Below are positions 1-6,642 of a stretch of DNA of 18,653 nucleotides, in pieces. Within the stretch, counting starts at the first letter, position 1; the number at the start of each line of letters is the position of its first letter. The DNA is taken from the NCBI GenBank assembly GCA_023264085.1, contig JALQTF010000080.1:1-18653 (forward strand). The letters run 5' to 3'. The notes beneath the pieces are model-generated. The model searched no databases and was not told the DNA's origin. It saw only the letters and a list, made by a program, of their open reading frames with translations. The stretch comes from Acholeplasmataceae bacterium. GTDB taxonomy: Bacteria > Bacillota_I > Bacilli_A > Acholeplasmatales > Acholeplasmataceae. A program made the position numbers and the translations under genes.

Positions 1-1
1 T

Positions 2-679
2 GAGGTTGGGGGATTGTTTGGTCAAGCATTTGGTGCTTTGGGTTCGTTGTTATCTAACCCACTCGCTTACCCTGTGATTATCACATTATTATTCATTGAT
101 TTTTTTGATACTGCTGGAACACTTGTATCTGTTGGACATCAAGCAGGATTACTAGATGAGGAAGGTCAACTTATTGGAAATGATCAAGCGTTACTAGTAG
201 ATTCAGTTGGGACGATGTTTGGTGCGGTTGTAGGAACGTCAACTGTAACATCTTATATTGAATCTAATACAGGAATTCAAGCAGGTGCTAAAACGGGATT
301 AAGTGCTGTTGTCACTGGGATATTATTCTTACTTTCAATCTTACTTTATCCACTTTTTGGATTTGTTGATGCCGTATTTGTTGATGGTGTTGCGTATTCA
401 CCTGCAACCTCACTTGCACTCGTTTTTGTTGGGATATTAATGATGAAACCACTTAAAGAGATTAACTTTGAAGATCCTATTATATTAGCAAGTAGTTTCA
501 TCACGGTCATTATGATGATATTGACATTTAAAATATCAGAAGGTATTGCATTTGGTTTTATTACATATGCACTACTTATGGCATTATCACCAAGAAGAAA
601 AGAAGTACACTGGATGGTTTATGGGCTTGGTGCATTCTTCTTAGTACATTTACTCATTTATTTTATTTGGATTGCGTAA
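2..679 (+). CDS. Purine (guanine/hypoxanthine) permease, AzgA/PbuG type, 5'-truncated
   Basis: C-terminal part of an NCS2-family purine permease, a cytoplasmic-membrane symporter for guanine and/or hypoxanthine. The frame is open from base 2 with no stop, so the gene begins outside the window; the TTG at position 14 is not a real start. Recognisable AzgA/PbuG landmarks are the FFDTAGTLVSVGHQAGLL segment, the DSVGTMFGAVVGTSTVTSY segment and the following IESNTGIQAGAKTGL stretch that lines the substrate site in this family. Several hydrophobic segments follow up to the end. About 225 residues are visible of a usual ~430. A strong terminator lies 11 bases after the stop. Substrate among guanine, hypoxanthine and adenine cannot be told from this fragment. 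Its position near uraA, pyrR and pyrG fits nucleobase salvage. Confidence 0.93.
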   Translation, partial: EVGGLFGQAFGALGSLLSNPLAYPVIITLLFIDFFDTAGTLVSVGHQAGLLDEEGQLIGNDQALLVDSVGTMFGAVVGTSTVTSYIESNTGIQAGAKTGLSAVVTGILFLLSILLYPLFGFVDAVFVDGVAYSPATSLALVFVGILMMKPLKEINFEDPIILASSFITVIMMILTFKISEGIAFGFITYALLMALSPRRKEVHWMVYGLGAFFLVHLLIYFIWIA

Positions 680-690
680 TATATTTCGTT

Positions 691-721
691 AAAAAAGCGT
701 CTCTTTATGAGACGCTTTTTT
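691..721 (+). terminator. Intrinsic terminator after the purine permease
   Basis: GCGTCTC (697-703) pairs with GAGACGC (709-715) around a TTTAT loop, flanked by six A residues that extend the stem and a run of seven T residues. The T-run is followed directly by the extended -10 element of the next gene. Confidence 0.92.
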
Positions 722-729
722 GTTATAAT
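721..729 (+). promoter_or_regulatory. Extended -10 promoter of the 747-1385 gene
   Basis: TGTTATAAT. The position expected for a -35 element falls inside the upstream terminator hairpin and has no TTGACA-like sequence. The predicted start of transcription (about 736) coincides with the Shine-Dalgarno AAGGTGA (736-742), giving a leader of about 11 bases. Confidence 0.7.
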
Positions 730-746
730 AAGTTGAAGGTGATACT

Positions 747-1385
747 ATGTATGATATATTTTCAAGTTATGAAGCCTCTGATATTATTACGAAATGGAAA
801 GTAAAAACGTATAAAATATTAGGCTACATTATGTTTGCAGTCGGTGCCTTTGTAACAATTGAATTTTTAGTTTTGGCGTTTTTCTTGGAGGCTGAAGCAG
901 AGGCTGCTATGTTATTTTTATTGCCGTTTGGATTTGTCATGGGACTTATCGGATTTGTATCATTAAAAGCTGGTAATAATATGTCATTGGGAAAAAAAGA
1001 GGTTGTTGAAGCCACACTATTTAATGCGTATCAAACAGAGTATACAAAAATTCCAGCAGCCAGACTTTCTTCTAGTAACAAAAACAATTCAGAATATGCG
1101 GTCATGTTACTTTTAGGAACAGATACGATTGATGTTTACAGACTAAATCGTTCACTTAAACGCTTGTCTAGTTATTCAAGTGACGATACAATCTTTAATT
1201 TTTATGTCAATACGAAAAATGGTCAATATGTCATCAAAAGAAAATTTTATATCACCCATCAAAGAAAACATCATAAGTACTTCATGATGAAAGGGTCTGA
1301 AGAGAAAGTTGTGAACTTTATCAAATCTAATGGTTATTATTATCGAATATATGAAAATAATATCTTAACGCAACAACATAAATAA
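747..1385 (+). CDS. Two-helix membrane protein of unknown function
   Basis: I do not recognise the family. The 212-residue product has a short N-terminal cytoplasmic stretch, two hydrophobic helices at about residues 23-47 and 54-74 joined by an acidic EAEAEAA turn, and a hydrophilic C-terminal domain of about 135 residues. That domain contains likely beta strands (YAVMLLLGTDTIDVYRL, IFNFYVNTKNGQYVIKRKF) and ends with many Lys, His and Tyr residues. This layout, two helices then a soluble beta-rich domain, resembles small membrane-anchored PH-like proteins, but that is only an impression. The ATG at 747 is preceded by AAGGTGA. The gene is transcribed alone: it has its own promoter and a terminator at each end. 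Confidence 0.85.
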   Translation: MYDIFSSYEASDIITKWKVKTYKILGYIMFAVGAFVTIEFLVLAFFLEAEAEAAMLFLLPFGFVMGLIGFVSLKAGNNMSLGKKEVVEATLFNAYQTEYTKIPAARLSSSNKNNSEYAVMLLLGTDTIDVYRLNRSLKRLSSYSSDDTIFNFYVNTKNGQYVIKRKFYITHQRKHHKYFMMKGSEEKVVNFIKSNGYYYRIYENNILTQQHK

Positions 1386-1417
1386 AAAAAGATGTCTCAC
1401 TGAGACATCTTTTTTTA
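1384..1417. terminator. Bidirectional terminator between convergent genes
   Basis: GATGTCTC (1391-1398) pairs with GAGACATC (1402-1409) around an ACT loop, with a run of A residues to the left and T residues to the right. It therefore works on both strands: it ends the 747-1385 gene, whose stop touches the A-run, and uraA coming from the right. Confidence 0.92.
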
Positions 1418-1428
1418 TTATAAAAACA

Positions 1429-2718
1429 TTATTTTTTGAAATTTTTCCAAGGAATGACATGAAGTAAGACATTTAATACAATACCTACAAGTGCAGCGAG
1501 AGACATTCCCGTTAAACTTGCTGCATTATTAATGACGATTTCTGCTTGACCTAAACCAACAACCAACATCGATGCAACAATAATTACATTTTTCATATTG
1601 GTTAAGTCCACTTTAGCTTCAATCATGACTTTAAGTCCATTGCCAGCAATAAGTCCAAATAATAAGACAAGAACACCACCCATGACTGGTGCAGGAATGG
1701 TTGAAATCAGGGTTGTAAATATATTGACAAACGATAATAAGATGGCAATCAAGGCAGCACCACCGATGACATATACAGAACCCACTTTTGTCATACCAAC
1801 AACACCCGTATTTTCACCGTAAGTTGTATTTGCAGGTCCACCTAACATTGCAGATACAAATGTTGCAACACCATCTCCTAATAACGTATTTTCTAAACCC
1901 GGATCTTGTAAGAAGTTTTCTCCCGTAATGGAACCTAAAACAGTATGATCACCAATGTGTTCAGCAATGGTTACAAAAGCAATTGGTGCAAACATCAAGA
2001 CAGCTCTAAAATCAATTGCATAAGTACCAAACAATGTCACATCTGGAAAAGATAAGATGGCTGCATTACTTAATGGTGTAAAATCTACTTGTCCAACAAT
2101 AATGGCAAAGACATACCCGACCAAGATACCACCTAAAATCGGGACTACTTTGAAAAACCCTTTTGCAAATACTGCAAGAATCACTGTGGTTGCAAATGAT
2201 ACAAGCGCAATCAATGGATTGATGGCGTTGGATCCTAAAAACGCAAAGAACGCATCACCAGAATTTGGTGATAATCCTGCTTGACCTGTTGCTACAGATG
2301 CTAAACTAATCCCAATAATTGCAATCATCGGTCCAATTACAACCGGTGGTAACAACGTATCTAACCATGCTTTTCCTGCAAAACGAATGATGGTTGCAAC
2401 TAAGACATAAATCAAACCAACAACCATCAGTCCTACAAATGCTGCACCTGCTCCAAATGAATTAGAAGCAACTGCAATCGCACTAATATATGCAAAACTT
2501 GATCCTAGATACACAGGAACTTTTGCTTTTGTAAAAGCAATATAAATAAGTGTACCAATACCACTTGCAAGTAAAGCAACACTAATAGATAGTCCCGTTA
2601 AAATTGGCACTAATACGGTTGCCCCAAACATTGCAAACACATGCTGTAAGGATAATACTCCCCACTGTAATTTTGATTTGGGACGTTCTTTGATCCCAAT
2701 AAATAATGTATCTTTCAT
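1429..2718 (-). CDS. uraA: Uracil permease, NCS2 family
   Basis: Proton-coupled uracil importer of the cytoplasmic membrane, 429 residues and multi-pass. Family landmarks are the N-terminal LSLQHVFAMFGATVLVP (residues 22-38), the AEHIGDH segment (252-258) and the GGPANTTYGENTGV segment (293-306). By homology with E. coli UraA, Glu253, His258 or its neighbours and Glu302 belong to the uracil and proton site. I chose the ATG at 2718 because it is preceded by a near-perfect AGGAGGG five bases upstream and gives the standard N-terminus; the frame stays open 38 codons further, but that stretch is the RNA leader. The gene is divergent from pyrR and carries an attenuator-like leader, so control by UMP through PyrR is the natural inference. 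B. subtilis PyrP is the functional counterpart. Confidence 0.95.
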   Translation of the reverse strand: MKDTLFIGIKERPKSKLQWGVLSLQHVFAMFGATVLVPILTGLSISVALLASGIGTLIYIAFTKAKVPVYLGSSFAYISAIAVASNSFGAGAAFVGLMVVGLIYVLVATIIRFAGKAWLDTLLPPVVIGPMIAIIGISLASVATGQAGLSPNSGDAFFAFLGSNAINPLIALVSFATTVILAVFAKGFFKVVPILGGILVGYVFAIIVGQVDFTPLSNAAILSFPDVTLFGTYAIDFRAVLMFAPIAFVTIAEHIGDHTVLGSITGENFLQDPGLENTLLGDGVATFVSAMLGGPANTTYGENTGVVGMTKVGSVYVIGGAALIAILLSFVNIFTTLISTIPAPVMGGVLVLLFGLIAGNGLKVMIEAKVDLTNMKNVIIVASMLVVGLGQAEIVINNAASLTGMSLAALVGIVLNVLLHVIPWKNFKK

Positions 2719-2734
2719 AGATACCCTCCTAGAA

Positions 2735-2740
2735 ATTGTA
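2735..2740 (-). promoter_or_regulatory. Possible second uraA promoter downstream of the attenuator
   Basis: On the minus strand TATACAAT contains TACAAT, placed so that transcription would start at the uraA Shine-Dalgarno, as at other genes here. It lacks the TGN extension seen at the other predicted promoters, so it may be chance. Confidence 0.22.
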
Positions 2741-2757
2741 TAGAGGATCTTTCTAAG

Positions 2758-2782
2758 AAAAAAAGACACCAGTGGTGTCTTT
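2758..2782 (-). terminator. Attenuator terminator in the uraA leader
   Basis: On the minus strand AAAGACACC (2782-2774) pairs perfectly with GGTGTCTTT (2770-2762) around ACT, followed by a T-run. It lies between the uraA promoter and the uraA ribosome binding site, so it must be bypassed for expression. Its 5' arm is shared with the antiterminator described separately. Confidence 0.9.
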
Positions 2783-2850
2783 AAAATGTGCATGTATATA
2801 AAAAAATGCCGCCTTTTGATGCTCTCTGTCATCTTTTAAAGACCTCTACC
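2774..2850 (-). promoter_or_regulatory. Antiterminator of the uraA leader
   Basis: The first transcribed bases on the minus strand, GGTAGAGGTCTTTAAAA (2850-2834), can pair with TTTTAAAGACACC (2786-2774): ten contiguous pairs (GUCUUUAAAA with UUUUAAAGAC), then GGU with ACC across an AGAG bulge. This uses the 5' arm of the terminator and the 5' arm of the PyrR-type hairpin, so it excludes both. This is the arrangement known for Bacillus pyr attenuators; the pairing is seen in the sequence, the role is inferred. Confidence 0.75.
2811..2843 (-). promoter_or_regulatory. Putative PyrR binding loop (anti-antiterminator)
   Basis: Minus-strand hairpin. The lower stem is GUCUUU (2843-2838) with AAAGGC (2816-2811), including one G-U pair. 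An internal bulge has AAAA on the 5' side and A on the 3' side. The upper stem is GAUG (2833-2830) with CAUC (2821-2818), and the apical loop is ACAGAGAG. The CAGAGA core fits the CNGNGA hexaloop of PyrR binding loops, as I recall the consensus ARUCCNGNGAGGYU. The upper stem differs from that consensus but mostly stays paired, apart from an A-G closing mismatch. pyrR is encoded next door. Confidence 0.72.
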
Positions 2851-2856
2851 GAAAAT

Positions 2857-2885
2857 AGAATAACACAAAGATATTTCATTTACAA
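2857..2885 (-). promoter_or_regulatory. uraA promoter
   Basis: On the minus strand TTGTAA (2885-2880), a 17-base spacer, then extended -10 TGTTATTCT (2865-2857). The predicted start is about 2850, exactly where the antiterminator arm begins. It is the only promoter here with a reasonable -35. Confidence 0.72.
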
Positions 2886-2893
2886 GTAAAATT

Positions 2894-2902
2894 TGGTAAA
2901 AT
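2894..2902 (+). promoter_or_regulatory. pyrR promoter (extended -10)
   Basis: TGGTAAAAT, with predicted start near 2909 and a leader of about 18 bases ending in GAGGG before the ATG. The -35 regions of the divergent pyrR and uraA promoters abut at about 2874-2885. No PyrR-type hairpin is visible in this leader, so pyrR does not appear to attenuate itself here. Confidence 0.65.
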
Positions 2903-2926
2903 AATTTTAGTTTGATTTGAGGGCTT

Positions 2927-3442
2927 ATGAAAACAATTTTAGACACACAACAACTTCATCGAACACTAAAAAGAATGACCCATGAAATCATTGAAGCATT
3001 TCTATCTTTAGACGATGTTATTTTATGTGGCATTGAATCAAAAGGTGTCATATTAGCAAGCGAAATCAAACAGCTGATACAGTCATTTAGTACTATAGAT
3101 ATTCCTTTGTTCTCATTAAATATACAACCTTTTCGCGATGATGAAAAGAAATCTGGTCAACCAAGTAAAATAGATATTGATCTCAACAATAAAAATATTG
3201 TCGTAATTGATGATGTTTTATTTACTGGAAGAACCGTGAGAGCTGCAATCGATGGTATCATGTTAAACGGTAGACCTAAAAATATTAAACTTGCGGTATT
3301 AGTGGACAGAGGACACCGAGAACTACCAATAAGGCCAGATTTTATCGGTAAAAACATCCCAACATCGATGCAAGAAAATGTCTTATTTAGAAAAGCGTTC
3401 ATGGATGTTATATTAGAGGGTGCTCATGAAGACAACACTTAG
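2927..3442 (+). CDS. pyrR: PyrR bifunctional pyr regulator / uracil phosphoribosyltransferase
   Basis: RNA-binding attenuation protein that senses UMP and, in many bacteria, also makes UMP from uracil and PRPP. The 171 residues cover the whole family. The PRPP-binding loop is visible at residues 92-105 (VVIDDVLFTGRTVR, with Asp95-Asp96 and Thr100-Gly101-Arg102-Thr103). The PyrR signature VDRGHRELPIR, continuing to FIGKNIPT, spans 126-146 and supplies basic RNA-contacting residues. The ATG at 2927 follows GAGGG. The gene is divergent from uraA, whose leader carries a matching hairpin and attenuator, and it overlaps the following DUF1801 gene by 17 bases. No other pyrimidine biosynthesis gene is in the window, so its local targets are uraA and perhaps pyrG. 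Confidence 0.96.
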   Translation: MKTILDTQQLHRTLKRMTHEIIEAFLSLDDVILCGIESKGVILASEIKQLIQSFSTIDIPLFSLNIQPFRDDEKKSGQPSKIDIDLNNKNIVVIDDVLFTGRTVRAAIDGIMLNGRPKNIKLAVLVDRGHRELPIRPDFIGKNIPTSMQENVLFRKAFMDVILEGAHEDNT

Positions 3443-3809
3443 AAAAGACCTATTCGTGGATGATTTTTTAACAACATTTAGTGCTAAAGATCATCTAGAT
3501 ATGTCCTATATGATTGAAACCATTGAACATCTCACAACATGGAAACCAAATATTTGGGGAAAAGATATTGTTGGATTTGGTAATATGACATACTCCAATA
3601 CATATGTCAAAGACCAACCTTTCTTCAAACTAGGGTTTAGAAAATCATCTACAGGATATACATTATACTTAAATGCGTATGATGAAGCTTTATATCAACT
3701 CGCAGATCAACATCATATCAATCATGGTATGGGATGTTTTTATCTCAAAAAAAAAGATATTCATTCAGACATTTTTAAATCACTTATTTTAGAATCAATC
3801 AAACATTAA
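3426..3809 (+). CDS. DUF1801 (YdhG-like) domain protein
   Basis: A 127-residue soluble protein of the DUF1801 family, whose function is not established. The family core is clear: an N-terminal helical part with VDDFLTTFSAKD, then IWGKDIVGFGNMTY at residues 43-56, then LGFRKSSTGYTLYL at 69-82, matching the usual WG-IVGFG and GFSPRK-LTLY pattern. I chose the ATG at 3426, which has GAGGG five bases upstream, rather than the GTG two codons earlier. It starts inside the end of pyrR, so the two are translationally coupled. A hairpin overlapping its stop separates it from pyrG. Its place between pyrR and pyrG suggests only co-expression, not a known pyrimidine role. Confidence 0.85.
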   Translation: MKTTLRKDLFVDDFLTTFSAKDHLDMSYMIETIEHLTTWKPNIWGKDIVGFGNMTYSNTYVKDQPFFKLGFRKSSTGYTLYLNAYDEALYQLADQHHINHGMGCFYLKKKDIHSDIFKSLILESIKH

Positions 3810-3846
3810 GACACCAAGGATCTATGATCCTTATTGCGTGTCTTTT
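3808..3846 (+). terminator. Hairpin between the DUF1801 gene and pyrG (terminator or attenuator)
   Basis: AAGACAC (3808-3814) pairs with GTGTCTT (3838-3844), and inside it AAGGATC (3816-3822) pairs with GATCCTT (3826-3832) around TAT, with an ATTGC internal bulge. The stop codon of the upstream gene overlaps the stem. The T-run is short. No convincing promoter lies between this hairpin and pyrG, so it may permit partial read-through into pyrG or act as an attenuator rather than a full stop. Confidence 0.7.
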
Positions 3847-3862
3847 ATTATGAGGAGGATAT

Positions 3863-5455
3863 ATGACAAAATATTTATTTGTAACTGGAGGTGTTGTTTC
3901 TGGCATAGGCAAAGGGATATCTGCAGCTGCCATTGGACAATTACTTAAAAAACATGGATATAAAGTTACGATGCAAAAACTAGATCCATATATCAATGTG
4001 GACCCAGGAACCATGAGTCCTTTTCAACATGGTGAAGTATTTGTCACACATGATGGCAAAGAAACAGATTTAGATTTAGGGCATTATGAACGTTTTATTG
4101 ATGAATATTTAACGAAGGATTCTTCAGTAACATCTGGTCAAATATATGAAGAAGTCATCAACAAAGAACGTAAAGGGGATTATTTAGGTCACACCGTTCA
4201 AGTCATACCTCATATAACTGATACCATTAAAGAAAAGTTACATGCGATTGCTAAGCATACGCAAGCAGATATTGTTATCACTGAAATTGGTGGTACCGTT
4301 GGAGATATCGAATCACTTCCTTTTATTGAAGCGATTCGACAATTTAGACGTGATGTAGGTTACCATAACACTTACTACTTACATACAACGCTCATTCCTT
4401 TTATTAGTGCATCTGGTGAATATAAAACGAAACCGACACAGCACTCTTTAAAAGAATTACGGTCATTAGGTATCCACGCAGATGGCGTGTTACTTAGAAG
4501 TGATGCGCCATTAGATACATCTATTAAAGAGAAAGTTGCACTTCTAGGAGACATTAATAAAGATGCAGTATTCACGTCTCATGATGTAGACATTTTGTAT
4601 GAAGTGATACTTAATTACAATAAACAAGGTATCACAGAACATATCTTAAAACATTTTGACCTTACTACAAAAACAATCAATGTGTCAGACTGGCAATCAC
4701 TCATCTCGAAAATGCGTGAAACAAAGCAAGTTTTAAATATTGCAATGGTCGGAAAATACGTTGGACTTCATGATGCTTACTTTTCAATTATAGAGGCACT
4801 AGAACATGCCGGATATCATCATCATACACATGTAGAGATTACATGGATAGATGCTGAAGATTTAGATCATATTGAGGCTCAACTTAAACATGTGGACGGT
4901 ATATTAATTCCTGGTGGATTTGGGGTACGTGCAACGGAAGGTAAGATCAAAGCTATTCGATTTGCAAGAGAAAACAAAGTGCCATTTTTAGGCATATGTT
5001 TTGGGATGCAACTGGCTGTTGTTGAGTATGCTAGAAACGTATTAAATTTAGAAGATGCACATTCAACTGAGCTCAATCCAGAAACTCCACATCCAGTCAT
5101 CGATATACAAAGAGGAAGACAATCTGATGAAGATTTAGGTGGCACTTTACGTTTAGGTGCATCTACGTCATATATTCTAAACAATACTAAACTATTTGAA
5201 ATTTATCAAAAACCATCCATTGAAGAAAGACATCGACATCGATATGAAGTGAATCCGAAATATCATGCAATATTTCAAGATTCAGAGATGACATTCAGTG
5301 CATTTGATCAGACACATACGCTAGTAGAGGCAATAGAAATTAAAAACCATCCCTTTTTTATAGGCGTTCAATATCACCCGGAGTTTTTATCTCGACCATT
5401 AAAACCGCGTCCATTGTTTGAAGCATTTTTAAAGAGTATGATGACACCTCATTAA
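3863..5455 (+). CDS. pyrG: CTP synthase (glutamine hydrolysing)
   Basis: Converts UTP to CTP using ATP and glutamine-derived ammonia; cytosolic tetramer. At 530 residues it is full length. The N-terminal synthase domain has the P-loop SGIGKG (13-18), DPYINVDPGTMSPFQHGEVF (41-60) and GGTVGDIES (143-151), part of the UTP/CTP region. The C-terminal class I amidotransferase domain has the oxyanion strand PGGFG (350-354), the nucleophile Cys379 in GICFGMQ and His505/Glu507 in HPE. The start is fixed by GAGGAGG just upstream of 3863. It sits downstream of pyrR and the DUF1801 gene, after a hairpin; I see neither a PyrR-type loop nor a clear own promoter. Its stop codon forms the loop of its terminator. 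Confidence 0.98.
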   Translation: MTKYLFVTGGVVSGIGKGISAAAIGQLLKKHGYKVTMQKLDPYINVDPGTMSPFQHGEVFVTHDGKETDLDLGHYERFIDEYLTKDSSVTSGQIYEEVINKERKGDYLGHTVQVIPHITDTIKEKLHAIAKHTQADIVITEIGGTVGDIESLPFIEAIRQFRRDVGYHNTYYLHTTLIPFISASGEYKTKPTQHSLKELRSLGIHADGVLLRSDAPLDTSIKEKVALLGDINKDAVFTSHDVDILYEVILNYNKQGITEHILKHFDLTTKTINVSDWQSLISKMRETKQVLNIAMVGKYVGLHDAYFSIIEALEHAGYHHHTHVEITWIDAEDLDHIEAQLKHVDGILIPGGFGVRATEGKIKAIRFARENKVPFLGICFGMQLAVVEYARNVLNLEDAHSTELNPETPHPVIDIQRGRQSDEDLGGTLRLGASTSYILNNTKLFEIYQKPSIEERHRHRYEVNPKYHAIFQDSEMTFSAFDQTHTLVEAIEIKNHPFFIGVQYHPEFLSRPLKPRPLFEAFLKSMMTPH

Positions 5456-5472
5456 GAGGTGTTTTCTTTTTA
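5444..5472 (+). terminator. pyrG terminator, stop codon in the loop
   Basis: ACACCTC (5444-5450) pairs with GAGGTGT (5456-5462) around ATTAA, followed by TTTTCTTTTT. The TAA in the loop (5453-5455) is the pyrG stop codon, so the last codons of pyrG form the 5' arm. Confidence 0.9.
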
Positions 5473-5493
5473 AAGGTGTTGCTTTTTTTATCA

Positions 5494-5502
5494 TGATATA
5501 AT
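5494..5502 (+). promoter_or_regulatory. Extended -10 promoter giving a leaderless MFS transcript
   Basis: TGATATAAT ends six bases before the ATG at 5509. The expected start of transcription, about seven bases after the hexamer, is the ATG itself or the base before it. No Shine-Dalgarno is present between. Confidence 0.68.
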
Positions 5503-5508
5503 ACGTCT

Positions 5509-6642
5509 ATGAATAAAAAGTTATATATCACAATTTACATCTTATTTTTCTTAACAATGATGATGCTAGGGTCAGTATATACCTATTCTATTTATCGTCC
5601 CTTTATTGAAACTCAATTTCAAGTATCCATTACTGTTTCGGGATTACCATATATGTTCTCCTTAGGGTTTTACGCAATATCAATGTTAATCACAGGAAAA
5701 CTCATAAGAAAAGTTGCACTTAAAATATTAATTGTGATAGGTGCAATGCTTTTAGCTGGATCATGGATTGGTGTTGCTTTCAGTACAAACATCGTCATGT
5801 TTACATTATTTTATGGTGTGTTCATGGGGATTTCCGTTGGTATTTTATACGGTGTTGCGTTACAGTTTGTGCAACGATATGCAACATTTCATCCTGGGTT
5901 ATTTGTGGGTCTCATGTTACTTGCTTTTGGATTATCTTCTGTAATATTAGCACCTATTTCAAGACTCGTCATAGAAATGTTTTCCACACAAACATTATTC
6001 TTATATTACGCATTATTTAGCGGGTTGGTTACAATTCCTATCGTTATTATGTATCCATGGGATCATCATGATTTTCATGAAACAACGTCAAAATCTATTC
6101 CGTATATAAGGTTACTCACGATTTTTACACTTTCAACAATGATTGGCCTTATGATGATTGGTTTAACGAACACGATCGGTGTGAACTATTATTTATTTGA
6201 TGCAGTAGATGTGGCATTAATCATTAGTGGACTGGCATTATTAAATGCACTATCGAGACCTATTTTTGGTTATTTATTAGATCATCTAGGATTTAAAAAA
6301 ACAGCGATGATTTCAATAGGATCAATTATAACTGCGAGTGTCATAAATAGTTTTAATTTAGGGTCATCCATAATGTTATTTGGATTTGGATACAGCATGT
6401 ACTGGTTTAATTTAGGTGCATGGTTATCGATAATGCCAAATTATATTAAAAAGAAACACGGGAAAGATATGTATGCCTCATTATATGGAAAAGTTTTTCT
6501 TGGTTATGGTATTTCTGCGATATTAGGGACATTGTTTTCATCAGTGATATTAGATTTTTTTGGGAAAACACTCTATCTATATGTATTTATTATGGTGTTA
6601 GCATCTGTTCTATTTATTTTTATTAGAAAAGAGTCTGAATGA
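5509..6642 (+). CDS. Major facilitator superfamily transporter
   Basis: A 377-residue multi-pass permease, about twelve hydrophobic segments, resembling the oxalate/formate antiporter-like branch of the MFS (N-terminal SVYTYSIYRPFI entry, then a PYMFSLGFYAISM segment and the GISVGILYGVALQ helix). The substrate is unknown. The ATG at 5509 opens directly into the first transmembrane helix, as is usual for the family, so a later start is unlikely. There is no Shine-Dalgarno and the predicted transcription start is at the ATG, so the mRNA appears leaderless. It stops with TGA, supporting the standard code, in an ATGA overlap with the downstream HAD phosphatase gene, so the pair is co-transcribed and probably coupled. 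A shared substrate is possible but not shown. Confidence 0.88.
   Translation: MNKKLYITIYILFFLTMMMLGSVYTYSIYRPFIETQFQVSITVSGLPYMFSLGFYAISMLITGKLIRKVALKILIVIGAMLLAGSWIGVAFSTNIVMFTLFYGVFMGISVGILYGVALQFVQRYATFHPGLFVGLMLLAFGLSSVILAPISRLVIEMFSTQTLFLYYALFSGLVTIPIVIMYPWDHHDFHETTSKSIPYIRLLTIFTLSTMIGLMMIGLTNTIGVNYYLFDAVDVALIISGLALLNALSRPIFGYLLDHLGFKKTAMISIGSIITASVINSFNLGSSIMLFGFGYSMYWFNLGAWLSIMPNYIKKKHGKDMYASLYGKVFLGYGISAILGTLFSSVILDFFGKTLYLYVFIMVLASVLFIFIRKESE

Noticed and set aside
14..16. TTG as start of the purine permease
   Set aside because: The frame is open to the window edge and the sequence begins in the middle of a conserved transporter, so the gene is truncated by the window.
2796..2816. 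GGCGGCATTTTTTT on the minus strand as a second terminator
   Set aside because: No complementary arm for the GGCGGC stretch was found; the T-run alone does not make a terminator.
2719..2832. 38-codon N-terminal extension of uraA starting at ATG 2832
   Set aside because: The frame is open by chance through the PyrR-type hairpin and the terminator; it has no Shine-Dalgarno and the strong AGGAGGG sits before ATG 2718, which gives the normal family N-terminus.
3846..3851. TATTAT as a -10 promoter for pyrG
   Set aside because: Transcription would start inside the Shine-Dalgarno and remove most of it, and there is no TGN extension.
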